Assembly: GCA_019417325.1 (NCBI GenBank)
Contig: DXVO01000023.1
Location: 1 to 64,000, forward strand
DNA from: Parabacteroides sp.
Lineage (GTDB): Bacteria > Bacteroidota > Bacteroidia > Bacteroidales > Tannerellaceae
Length of the DNA stretch: 64,000 nt
Direction of reading: 5' to 3'
Below, piece after piece: positions 7,779 through 17,200 of the stretch (within the stretch, counting starts at the first letter, position 1; every line of letters starts with the position of its first letter). The notes beneath the pieces were generated by a model. That model made no database searches and had not been told where the DNA came from. It saw nothing but the letters and a program-made list of their open reading frames with translations. A program made the translations under genes and the position numbers.

Positions 7779-8647
7779 GAATCCGGCGGGAAATAATCTT
7801 TTTTCCGATGGTGGTCATCGTCGTATTATCGGTAATCTGGTTCTTTTTCGGAAATATAGAAAATAAGAAAAAGACCATACAAACGGACTTATATGCATTG
7901 ACTGCTTCCAATTCTTATGCCATACTGGCAATAAATCGTCCGGTTTCTTTTATAAAACATATGCTTGCATCCAAATCGGTACATGATGCTTTTATCAGCA
8001 AAATACCGGATATATACCTATCCCTTCTTTCAGAGAATAAAGGGCAATCGGCCACCCTTCTTTCTTTCCACCCGCAGGGAATTGTATATTATTCTAAAAC
8101 AAATACACCGGTAAACAGTAAGATTCCGGAAAAGTTTTTCAACTCCTTTGCCCCACAAATACAAACAAAGGGAGACATTACATTCAGTTATTATCCGGAT
8201 ACAGGAAACCAATTTTTCGGCTGTTTCCAATATCATAATATCTACGTGGCAAGCTATAGCAAGAAGTTGCTGGAAGAGGCTGCCGATATACTGGCAAGTT
8301 CCCCACATACACTTTCTGCCAGGCAAAAGCAGTTACGAAAAACATTCGATCCGAATGCACCACTTAACCTGATGATTAATTCAGACAGTCTCGACTTGTA
8401 TGTGAAAACCGGCAACTCCACGGAATGGAGAATAAACGACTATTGGTTAGGAGCTGATATTTTTATGAGTGAAGGAAATATCTGCTGCTTCGGTAGCGTT
8501 CCTTATTTTCAAACATCAGATTCACTTTACCAGGCGCTTGCCGATACATTGACTTTGCGCATAGAACAGATATTTCCACAATTCCACATTCAAAACCAGA
8601 TTAATATAGAGGGGGAAAATGTTTATTATACCGGTTGCAACCGATAA
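7775..8647 (+). CDS. Membrane-anchored exported protein of unknown function
   Basis: A protein of 290 residues, not recognised. It starts at the ATG overlapping the nth stop codon (ATGA, 7775-7778); a longer in-frame start at 7730 lies inside nth and is less likely. Residues 2-5 are basic (RIRR) and residues 6-23 form a single hydrophobic helix (IIFFPMVVIVVLSVIWFFF), so the remaining 265 residues should lie in the periplasm. The soluble part has no cysteine pair or catalytic motif that could be named. The end lies 6 bases from the convergent MBL gene. Coupling to nth suggests coexpression, not necessarily shared function. Confidence 0.75.
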   Translation: MRIRREIIFFPMVVIVVLSVIWFFFGNIENKKKTIQTDLYALTASNSYAILAINRPVSFIKHMLASKSVHDAFISKIPDIYLSLLSENKGQSATLLSFHPQGIVYYSKTNTPVNSKIPEKFFNSFAPQIQTKGDITFSYYPDTGNQFFGCFQYHNIYVASYSKKLLEEAADILASSPHTLSARQKQLRKTFDPNAPLNLMINSDSLDLYVKTGNSTEWRINDYWLGADIFMSEGNICCFGSVPYFQTSDSLYQALADTLTLRIEQIFPQFHIQNQINIEGENVYYTGCNR

Positions 8648-8653
8648 AGCGCG

Positions 8654-9409
8654 TTATATCGTAACCTTTAAACCGTCATAAGCCAAGTGCACATGAGGTG
8701 GTAATTCTTTTTCAACCTCCGCATGAAGACCCATGCTATGCCCCATATGAATCAGGTAAGCATCTTTCGGATGAAGACGTTCTATATTAGCTAAAGCCTC
8801 ATCCAAAGTCTCATGCGTAGGATGAGTTGTTTTACGAAGTGCTGTAATAATTAAAACATCCAATCCTTTCAACTTATCATACTCCTCTTCCGGCAAGTAT
8901 TTGACATCCGTCACATAAGCCATATTCCCGATACGGTATCCCAAAATCGGAAGTTTGCCATGCATTACACGGATAGGTATAACCGGAACACCTGCCGTAA
9001 CAAATGGTTCCTCTGATATCCGGTGTAATTCCAGATTGGGTACGCCCGGATACTTATTTACACGAAAGGCATACGGAATACGGGTTTCGATGGCCTCTGC
9101 CACATAATCCTCCGCATAAATATCCACCCCTTTTATACGACAGAAAGGACGCAAGTCATCCAAACCACCGACATGGTCATAATGTTCATGTGAGATAAGG
9201 ACAGCATCCAACTGGCTGGTCTTATTTTTTATCATCTGCCAACGGAAATCCGGACCACAGTCCAATAAGATTCTTTTTCCCTCCGTTTCTACTAAAACTG
9301 AAGTTCGTAAACGCCAATCACGAGGGTCGGAACTGGTACAAACCTCACAGGTACAACCAATCTCAGGAACTCCGGTTGAAGTTCCTGTTCCTAAAAACGT
9401 AATTTCCAT
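8654..9409 (-). CDS. MBL-fold metallohydrolase, PhnP-like
   Basis: A 251-residue cytoplasmic metallo-beta-lactamase-fold protein. It starts MEITFLGTGTSTGVPEIGC, followed by a CTCEVC cysteine cluster (about 20-25) typical of the PhnP branch, which binds structural zinc. The metal motif HEHYDHVGGLDD (about 74-85) gives the two-metal site, and a later HMGHSMGLH supplies a further histidine. PhnP itself is a cyclic ribose phosphodiesterase; here there is no phosphonate operon, so the substrate is unknown. Its ATG overlaps the murB stop by one base (TAATG), so it is translationally coupled to murB. Confidence 0.88.
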   Translation of the reverse strand: MEITFLGTGTSTGVPEIGCTCEVCTSSDPRDWRLRTSVLVETEGKRILLDCGPDFRWQMIKNKTSQLDAVLISHEHYDHVGGLDDLRPFCRIKGVDIYAEDYVAEAIETRIPYAFRVNKYPGVPNLELHRISEEPFVTAGVPVIPIRVMHGKLPILGYRIGNMAYVTDVKYLPEEEYDKLKGLDVLIITALRKTTHPTHETLDEALANIERLHPKDAYLIHMGHSMGLHAEVEKELPPHVHLAYDGLKVTI

Positions 9410-10422
9410 TATTCTACATATTTAACCTCCGGCATAATCTCTATGCCGAATTTATCTTGTACAGCCGTACGGATACTTTCTGCTACAAGTGCTATTTCGT
9501 ATCCTCTGGCATCTCCCAGATTAACTAAAACCAATGCCTGTTTTTCATAAACACCTACAGCTCCATGCGATTTGCCTTTAAACCCGCATTGCTCGATCAT
9601 CCAGCCTGCCGGGACTTTTATTTTACCATCACCTGCCGGATAGGAAGGAATGTCCGGGTATTGGACTTTCAACTTCTCAAACTGAGCAACCGGAATAACC
9701 GGATTCATAAAGAAACTGCCGGCATTTCCCAGCTCTGCAGGATCCGGAAGCTTACGACGCCGTATCGCAATAACTGCATCACGGACAGCCTGCAACGTTA
9801 TTTCGGGATACTTGGACAATTCATCTTCCAGATTTCCATATTGAACAGAAAACTGTGGTTGCTTGTTCAAACGAATGGTTATATAGGTTACAATATAAGG
9901 ATCATTCTTTTCATCTTTAAAATAACTCCGTCGATAGCCATATTCACATTCCCGGTTGGAAAAGATACGTTTTTCAAATGAAAGCTGGTTATAAGTCTCC
10001 ACCGTTTCAATAACATCTTTAATTTCCACGCCGTATGCACCGATATTCTGAATTGCTGCAGCACCGGCTTCTCCCGGAATCAGGGACAAGTTTTCTATAC
10101 CTCCCCATCCATGCTCCACGGCATAAGCAACTACATCATCCCAATTCTCCCCTGCCCCGACACGAAGCAAAACAGAATGTTCAGTCTCTTCTTCTACCGA
10201 AATGCCTTTTATCCGTGAATGTAAAATAATTCCATTAAAATCATTAATAAAAAGTAAATTACTACCTTCACCTATATGCAGAGAACGGCACTCTTGAAAG
10301 TACTCATCATGCAAAATCCGCGACAACTCTTCTTCACTTGCATACTCCATAAACCAACGGGTCTTGACTGGTAGATGAAATGTATTATGCCCCTCCAACG
10401 AGTAATTTTCTTCTATCTTCAT
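9409..10422 (-). CDS. murB: UDP-N-acetylenolpyruvoylglucosamine reductase
   Basis: A 337-residue flavoenzyme for the second committed step of peptidoglycan precursor synthesis. FAD-binding segments are GEGSNLLF (about 50-57), LIPGEAGAAAIQNIGAYG (about 110-127) and YGYRRSYFK. The catalytic serine lies in GNAGSFFMNP and the glutamate near the C-terminus in MPEVKYVE. Length and the Tyr-containing loop match type I MurB (E. coli-like). A minus-strand -7 element lies 27 bases upstream. MBL hydrolase follows with a 1-base overlap. Confidence 0.96.
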   Translation of the reverse strand: MKIEENYSLEGHNTFHLPVKTRWFMEYASEEELSRILHDEYFQECRSLHIGEGSNLLFINDFNGIILHSRIKGISVEEETEHSVLLRVGAGENWDDVVAYAVEHGWGGIENLSLIPGEAGAAAIQNIGAYGVEIKDVIETVETYNQLSFEKRIFSNRECEYGYRRSYFKDEKNDPYIVTYITIRLNKQPQFSVQYGNLEDELSKYPEITLQAVRDAVIAIRRRKLPDPAELGNAGSFFMNPVIPVAQFEKLKVQYPDIPSYPAGDGKIKVPAGWMIEQCGFKGKSHGAVGVYEKQALVLVNLGDARGYEIALVAESIRTAVQDKFGIEIMPEVKYVE

Positions 10423-10448
10423 ACTTGTTTTATTATTATTTGGGAGGA

Positions 10449-10456
10449 CAAAAATA
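10449..10456 (-). promoter_or_regulatory. Candidate murB -7 promoter element
   Basis: Reads TATTTTTG on the minus strand, an exact TAnnTTTG. No good TTTG was found 19-20 bases upstream, so the call rests on the -7 element and its distance (27 bases) from the murB ATG. Confidence 0.45.
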
Positions 10457-10674
10457 ACTATAAATATTCTAATATCGTCTCTTATCGCTATAAATTAAGA
10501 AATACAGGAGGTTCCATAAATCGCTCATTTTTAACGTTTTTTATTTACCCACTCGTAACAATTCGCGGAAACCTTTGTTTAATAAGTATGGAAGTCAAAT
10601 TCTTCCTTGGTGAAGGAAGAAAGACATTTAGACCAATTTTATGTATACAAATTTTTTTTAAAATCAAAACACTC

Positions 10675-10965
10675 ATGAACAAAGCAGAACTGATTGAAGC
10701 CTTAGCAGAAAAGGCAGGAATGCAGAAGCAGAAAAGTAAGAAGATGCTGGATGCGTACATTGACATCGTAACCGAAGCCATGTCCAAAAACGAAGAGATC
10801 GTATTGATCGGCTTCGGAACGTTAACCCCACGCCCACAAACCAGCCGTTTAGCACGTAACCCAAAAACTGGTACTCCGGTAATGATTCCGGCAAGAACCA
10901 CAGTGAAATTCAAACCAGGAAAGTATTTGCTTAATGCAATTAACAACCAAGGAGAAAAAAAATAA
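10675..10965 (+). CDS. HU-family nucleoid DNA-binding protein
   Basis: A 96-residue histone-like protein that bends DNA as a dimer. MNKAELIEALAEKAG begins the first helix, GFGTLTPRPQTSRLARNPKTG spans the beta-arm start, and the DNA-intercalating arm has RNPKTGTPVMIPAR, followed by VKFKPGKYLLNAIN. The ATG at 10675 gives the normal HU length; the same frame is open for 100 more codons upstream, but those residues (FFYLHTCFII...) look noncoding. It is followed by a strong terminator. murB diverges upstream. Confidence 0.95.
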   Translation: MNKAELIEALAEKAGMQKQKSKKMLDAYIDIVTEAMSKNEEIVLIGFGTLTPRPQTSRLARNPKTGTPVMIPARTTVKFKPGKYLLNAINNQGEKK

Positions 10966-10986
10966 TAATTAAGGTTACATAACAGA

Positions 10987-11035
10987 AACCCTGAATACCC
11001 ATTTAAAACCTGGTATTCAGGGTTATCTATTTTTC
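10987..11035 (+). terminator. Intrinsic terminator of the HU gene
   Basis: AACCCTGAATACC (10987-10999) pairs perfectly with GGTATTCAGGGTT (11012-11024) around a 12-base loop, followed by ATCTATTTTTC. A 13-bp stem with a T-rich tail is a strong rho-independent terminator. Confidence 0.9.
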
Positions 11036-11061
11036 AGAAAAAAAATTATTCTTACCAATCT

Positions 11062-11095
11062 AATTGTATTAAATTCGCGCCAAATTAATACAATT
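11062..11095 (+). promoter_or_regulatory. 11-bp inverted repeat directly before the upp start codon
   Basis: AATTGTATTAA (11062-11072) and TTAATACAATT (11085-11095) are perfect complements around a 12-base spacer. The right arm ends 3 bases before the upp ATG, so in RNA the stem would cover the ribosome-binding region; as DNA it could be an operator overlapping the promoter. Confidence 0.6.
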
Positions 11096-11098
11096 CAC

Positions 11099-11752
11099 AT
11101 GAAAATAATTAACCTTGGAGAAAACAATTCCATATTAAACAGGTTTGTCGCCGAACTACGCGACGTTAATATCCAGAAAGACAGTTTACGTTTCCGCCGT
11201 AATATCGAACGCATCGGTGAAATTATGGCTTACGAAATCAGTAAAGATTTTAGTTACAGTACAAAAGAAATCCAGTCGCCTTTAGGCCTAGCTCCGATGA
11301 GTACACCGGATGAAAATGTCGTTATCAGTACAATCCTCCGTGCCGGACTTCCCTATCATCAGGGCTTCCTCAGCTATCTAGATAACGCAGAAAATGCTTT
11401 TGTTTCAGCCTATCGTAAATACAAAGACCGTCTGAACTTTGATATTCATATCGAATACATCGCTTCACCCCGGATAAGCGACAAGACTTTAATCATAACC
11501 GACCCGATGCTGGCTACCGGCAGTTCCATGGAATTGGCTTATGAAGCTTTAAGAACCAAAGGACATCCTGCTCATATACACGTTGCTTCTATCATCGCCA
11601 GCAAGCAGGCTATCGAATATCTTGAAAGAAAAATGCCGGACGATATTACGACAATATGGGTTGCTGCTATCGATGAAGGTCTGGACGAACATTCATATAT
11701 CGTTCCCGGATTAGGCGATGCAGGCGACCTTGCCTATGGAGAAAAAGAATAA
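11099..11752 (+). CDS. upp: Uracil phosphoribosyltransferase
   Basis: A 217-residue cytoplasmic salvage enzyme converting uracil and PRPP to UMP. The PRPP-binding loop is IITDPMLATGSSMELA (about 134-149). RAGLPYHQGF near residue 82 and the C-terminal uracil-binding segment VPGLGDAGDLAYGE are present. Length matches the family. It stands alone and ends 4 bases from the convergent histidine kinase gene; an inverted repeat overlaps its translation start region. Confidence 0.96.
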   Translation: MKIINLGENNSILNRFVAELRDVNIQKDSLRFRRNIERIGEIMAYEISKDFSYSTKEIQSPLGLAPMSTPDENVVISTILRAGLPYHQGFLSYLDNAENAFVSAYRKYKDRLNFDIHIEYIASPRISDKTLIITDPMLATGSSMELAYEALRTKGHPAHIHVASIIASKQAIEYLERKMPDDITTIWVAAIDEGLDEHSYIVPGLGDAGDLAYGEKE

Positions 11753-11756
11753 AGAA

Positions 11757-14135
11757 TTAACGGGGTAAAGTAAACCAGAAGCAGGAGCCTTTTCCCAACT
11801 CTGACTTTACTCCGATTTTTCCTCTTAACTGCTCTACTAAACTTTTACAAATAGAAAGCCCAAGCCCTGTTCCCTGTTTAAAAGTATTCCCTTTGTAAAA
11901 ACGCTCAAAAACACGCTTTGTCATTTCCGGGTTCATCCCCTCTCCACTATCGGTTACTGAGAATTCTATTTCATGGGGATAGACATGATAATCTAATAGA
12001 ATAAAACCTTTTTCCGTATGCTTAATCGCATTATTAACAAAATTAGCGAGTATCTGTGTCAAGCGGGTACGATCACAATAGAAAATGCAAGGTTGAAGCC
12101 CGGGAGAAGAAATCAAATCAACATCTTCCGTAATTTTTATCCGTAAGGAAACTACCAACTCCTTATATAATTCCTGCAAATCGATGTCGGTCGGTTTCAT
12201 TTCAAAAGTATTGGATTCTATTTTTGCCAAATCCAGGACATCTGATATTAATTGTAGCAGCAATTCATTATTTTTCTGGATTATATCAGCAAATTGTACC
12301 TTATCCTCCTCATCATCCGTTTCTGCCAACAATGTTGAAAAACCAACAATCGCATTCAATGGAGTCCGGATTTCATGGCTCATATTCGCTAAAAAGGCAG
12401 ACTTAAGTTGATCCAGTTCTTCAGCTTTCTTTCTCTGCTGCTCTGTCTCCTTTAATTCCGTAATATCATAATTCACACAAATCATTTCCAGCTTGGAAGG
12501 ATCATTCGCTTGCATATTACGCATTACATTTACGCGTATCCATTTCCAGCCATCTTCATTTTTAATACGCAGCTCTTTACGAATACTATTCACTTTTCCC
12601 AACTTAACGTTTTCGAAAAATTGAATCATTACTTCCCGATCTTCCGGATGTACCGCATTATACAAACCGATTATCTGAGGAAGGGGTGTTTCCTCTTTCT
12701 CTCCCAGATTCCGATACCATTGACTAATAGCATATCCTTCACAGGTAAGCAAATCGAATTTAGCATAGCCTACTTTCGCATATTGGCTGACTAATGTAAA
12801 GAAATACTCAAACTCCTCAATCCGGTTATATGCAATTGTTTTATCAGTGTCATCCAGATTTATAAAAAGGTAATTAATCAATTTGCCATGGCTGTCATAC
12901 AACATACTGACTTTAGTAAGCAAATCGATGGTTCCCTCTTTCTTTGTCGGATAGTAGTTATTCTCCGTGATAAGCTTAAAAGAATAATTTAAACGGAAAG
13001 TCACAGACTTACGATTTCTTACCTTTTCTATTATTTCGTGAGGGATAACCGGATTATCGAAAACATTGATACCCAATGCTGCTTTCTTCGATTCCACACC
13101 GAATATTTCAAGGTCCTTATTATTCATATCGACCAGATAACCATTCTGATCATATAATTCAATACCTACCGGTATATTAGTATATATATTACGCAAAAGT
13201 TTCTCACTATGGTCCAGGGCTTCATTTATTCTCGCCATTTTCGTTATAATACTAATGATATTAGCTATCGACGATAACCATTGGTAGTCCTCAAGATTCC
13301 ATATACGGTACTTGTCCACTATATCGATACCTATATACCCCCAAGCCTTATTCTTTATTATCAAAGGTATCAATATCAGGGAAAGTGTCCCTCTCTGTTG
13401 TAGATAACGCTTTTCTTCGGCAGCCTCCAACGGCAATTCATCCAGATTATTAACCAATACCGGATATAATTTTTGTATTTTCTGCGTAGACCAAGGCAAA
13501 GTGGCTACAGATATATTCTGCAAAGAATCACGAACAGCTCTAACTCCCTCACTGCATACCTCGTAAGTACAACTTAGGGTTCGCAATTCATTGTTATATT
13601 CCATAATACAAGCCCTGCCTTTCGTATTGATAGAATATAATATTTCAGTCAGTACCAGATGGATAGAACCCGGAAGATCGTTTGTTTGAATAAATGAATG
13701 CAAAGCCCGGGAAACACTTCCTAAATGCCGGAGTATGCTATCCAGCTCATTACTCGCATTCGACTCTTCGTTAAACTCCTTATTGGGTATTAATTGCAGG
13801 ATTCCCACTACAATTATTTTTCCAGACTCATCAATTTTACGTTCACAGATTTTAGTACGGACAAATTTGAAACCATAGCATGTCTTCATTGGAAATATCT
13901 GCTCATAAATACCAATCCCTTTAAAAAAAGAAAATTCATTCGCAATACGAGCCCGGTAGTCTTCATGGATTAACATCAAAAAGTCAAGAAAAGAAACTTT
14001 TTTGTCTTTCAACTCCATCAAGCTAACCAAATAATCCGAACAGATATAATACCCATTTTCAAAATCGGCCTCCCACCAACCTACCTGTGCATTATCCAGC
14101 AGCAACTGGTATTTATCTATTTCCATATAAGTCAT
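11757..14135 (-). CDS. Orphan sensor histidine kinase, PAS-GAF-PAS-PAS-HisKA-HATPase
   Basis: A 792-residue soluble kinase without obvious membrane helices, so it probably senses cytoplasmic signals. A PAS domain occupies about 5-115, a GAF domain about 150-300, and two more PAS domains about 310-430 and 440-560. The HisKA H-box ANMSHEIRTPLNA has the phosphorylated histidine at residue 587. The ATPase has the N-box ANFVNNAIKHTEKG, G1 VTDSGEGM, F-box VFERFYKG and G2 GTGLGLSI. No receiver domain and no response regulator gene are nearby. A second ATG (14126) three codons in is equally possible. It follows the 3-keto-glycoside locus but is separated from it by a terminator. Confidence 0.9.
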   Translation of the reverse strand: MTYMEIDKYQLLLDNAQVGWWEADFENGYYICSDYLVSLMELKDKKVSFLDFLMLIHEDYRARIANEFSFFKGIGIYEQIFPMKTCYGFKFVRTKICERKIDESGKIIVVGILQLIPNKEFNEESNASNELDSILRHLGSVSRALHSFIQTNDLPGSIHLVLTEILYSINTKGRACIMEYNNELRTLSCTYEVCSEGVRAVRDSLQNISVATLPWSTQKIQKLYPVLVNNLDELPLEAAEEKRYLQQRGTLSLILIPLIIKNKAWGYIGIDIVDKYRIWNLEDYQWLSSIANIISIITKMARINEALDHSEKLLRNIYTNIPVGIELYDQNGYLVDMNNKDLEIFGVESKKAALGINVFDNPVIPHEIIEKVRNRKSVTFRLNYSFKLITENNYYPTKKEGTIDLLTKVSMLYDSHGKLINYLFINLDDTDKTIAYNRIEEFEYFFTLVSQYAKVGYAKFDLLTCEGYAISQWYRNLGEKEETPLPQIIGLYNAVHPEDREVMIQFFENVKLGKVNSIRKELRIKNEDGWKWIRVNVMRNMQANDPSKLEMICVNYDITELKETEQQRKKAEELDQLKSAFLANMSHEIRTPLNAIVGFSTLLAETDDEEDKVQFADIIQKNNELLLQLISDVLDLAKIESNTFEMKPTDIDLQELYKELVVSLRIKITEDVDLISSPGLQPCIFYCDRTRLTQILANFVNNAIKHTEKGFILLDYHVYPHEIEFSVTDSGEGMNPEMTKRVFERFYKGNTFKQGTGLGLSICKSLVEQLRGKIGVKSELGKGSCFWFTLPR

Positions 14136-14211
14136 TTGCTATTTGAAAGCAAAAATCGATATAAAAAATCACACAAACAAGCTTTATTCCTTTTAAAATT
14201 CAACACTTTTC

Positions 14212-14250
14212 ATAAAACAAAAACGGGAATCAGTATTTAACTGATCCCCG
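14212..14250 (-). terminator. Terminator of the 3-keto-glycoside locus
   Basis: The stem 14224-14234 with 14240-14250 has 11 pairs, one of them G-U in minus-strand RNA, and a 5-base loop. A T-rich stretch (TTTTTGTTTTATG) follows on the minus strand. It lies 25 bases after the DUF1080 gene stop codon. Confidence 0.8.
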
Positions 14251-14274
14251 CTGACTTTTTTTAAATATGATATA

Positions 14275-17200
14275 TTATTTCAATTCCTTGATACGTATAT
14301 TACGGAATTTAACCGGAGAGCCGTGACCTAAGAAACCGATATGTCCTTTCTTATTGAACAATCCCGGATGTTCCTTTCCGTCGGGGGTTCCGTTTTTCAC
14401 AGCATCGCGGATGTTACCTTCAAGGATGACCACCCCGTTCACTGTTACACGGATGTTATCTCCGTTAGCCACAATTTCTTCCTCGTTCCACTCGCCCACA
14501 GGTTTGAAAGCCTTAGGATGATCGGCATTTGCAGGAATAATCCCATAAACAGAACCATGATGCTGATATTTGGTAATATCCTTATAAATAGGATGTTCAC
14601 AATCAAGTATCTGTATTTCCATACCTGCATAAGCGGCATCTCCCTCCATCGGAGTGCGAATACCTACCCCATTGTTAGCCCCCGGAGTCAATTGAAATTC
14701 GAAGCGATAGATAAAGTTTCCATATTCTTTCTTCGTATACAGATTTCCTCCGAAACTTCTGCTCGGTATCATAGAAATACAACCATCTTCCAATGTATAA
14801 TCTACTGTATTCCCTGTCCACTCATGCATATTTGTTCCGTCAAACAAGACCTTGAAACCTTCTTTAGCTTCTTCAGCAGACAGTTGGAACGGTTCTTTAC
14901 GTTCCAGTTCCTTTACATATAGGTTGCGATAGTAAACTTTACTTCCGTGAGCCTGTAATTCAATCTGCTCCATCATAGGTATCGGCTGGTTACGATCCCA
15001 ATAGTTTTCCAAGATAACATCATCCACTACCTTTTCCCCATTCAAGACAACAGTTACACGGTCGCCCACCATTTTAATATAGAAGCTATTCCATTCTCCT
15101 AATTTGTTGTCGGCTACTTTAGACGGCTTACTTTCATTCACCTGGTTATTATATAAACCACCGGAACCTACCTGTGCACCAACATTCACACGGGAAGTAT
15201 CCCATATCTGGACCTGAGGAGTACCACGAAGGTAGATACCTGCATCAGCTTCCGGTCCTGCCGGATCAAGCATCCAATCCACATACATTTCGAAATCTCC
15301 ATATTGTTTATCTGTACACAGATTATCGAAACCGGAACCAACATAAACCATCATGCCATCTTCTACCACCCAGTCTTTACGCATTTGTTCATCTGCTTTT
15401 TCCTGAGCTTTAGCCAATTGGACAGGTTTCATTTTAGCACGTACAATCGGGTTCTCTACCAAACCTTTCCATCCGGTCAGGTCTTTACCATTAAAGATGG
15501 AAACAAACCCTTCACCGGCCGGCATTTCTGCAAGATGTTTCCGGATTGCTTCTTTCTGGTAACCGGCATCCGGATTATCCAGAACCTGTATCACCTTATT
15601 CAGCAAATCGCGAACATTTGTTCCCGTATAGTCCTTATTGCCCAATGCAATATTCATAACAGCATTAGCTGCAGCCTGCTGTACAGACTTCTGGTTCAGG
15701 AATTCACCGGCATACAACATACCCAGGAATGTTCCTGTCTTTTCAATCTGCTTCAATATTTCAATCTTTTGCTGATCCGTTTTAGCTATTTCCATAGCCT
15801 TACGTAATTTCAACAAACGATTTTCACCTGTGATTGCAGGATTAGAAACCAACTTGATATAAGCATTCAGTGCCGGATTGAAATAATTAGAAGAAGTATT
15901 TTCCTTGCAGATATTAAACAATTCATCGGCAGCTTCAATACCTTTCCAGTTCAATAAAGCTTCAAATGCAGCATCCCGTTGTGCACCTGTACTTGTGCGG
16001 AATCCTTTCACGATTGTAGCTAAGGCTTCCGGTTGTCCAGTTGAAGCCAATACCACATAATACAAAGATTTTTTATTATCACCGGCTTGTATCATACGGC
16101 GTGTAATTGTAGAAGCCTGTTCATTTTTCGGTAAGAAAGATAAAGCAGAAATTACAGCACGCTGTAACGGTGGGATAGCCAAAGCATCAGCAGTCTCCAA
16201 CATACCACAAAGATTAGTCAAGTCACGGTCGCTTACCACGTCTTTCAATGCAACGTAAGCAGCAGCTACAACTTCCGGCGATTCGGATTTCGTCTGTTCC
16301 AATACCGTATTAATATTTGCTGTCGCATTACGCATAGCCAATAATTGAAGTCCGGCAATCTTTCCGGCATTACCAGCAGCAGGTATGGCTTTTGCTACAG
16401 CAGCATCAATATCACCATTAAACGCAATTAATGCATCCTGAGCTAACAGAACCACCTGATTGTCATCACTCTTCAGCAGATTAGCCAAAGCAGGGATACA
16501 TGATTGATCGCCAATCTTGACAATTGTCCATGCAGCAGCTTCTCTCACCGGATATTCCCCTTTATTCAACTGTTCCAGCAAAACCTGTTTGGCAGGAAGG
16601 TCAAAACGAATTTCCAGATTCTTAATTATATCATGTTGTGAAGGCCTTTTCGCTTCACGCCCGATCCAATTCAATATATCGACCTTAACATCCGGTTTGG
16701 CTTTCATCATCACCTTCATTAATTCGATATACATAGTTTGATTTGCATAATCGGATGCAAAATTCAATGCAGCATTGCGGTAGCCCTTATCTGCATCTTT
16801 CATTGCAACAACAACCTGTTTGGTAGCTTCATTACTTTTAACTGCAAGTAAAATTTGCAAAGCAGCCTCCCGGCTTTGCAAAGCATCCGCTTTTGTTGCT
16901 TTTTTCATCAAATCTTTCGCAGCTTTTTCCGCTGTCTGCAAATCGCCCTGTGCGGCAATACGTTTGATTAATGTGATATAAGCTTCATTAGCACCTAATT
17001 TATCCATCGTATATCCGGCAGCCGCAGCGGCTTCTGCCAGACTCGGTAATGAGGCTTTTGTTCCGACACGGCTTAACGCATAAAACAATTCTTTCTGCAT
17101 GTTCGGGTCACTGGAACCCAATAATGCTCTCAAAGCAGCCTCGGAATCCGGAACCTGTGCCTGTGCAATGGCACGGACAATATCCTTCTGAGTCTGCAAT

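Noticed and set aside
10375..10674. 100-codon upstream extension of the HU gene
   Set aside because: It would overlap the murB start region, and the residues lack the HU fold; the ATG at 10675 gives the normal length.
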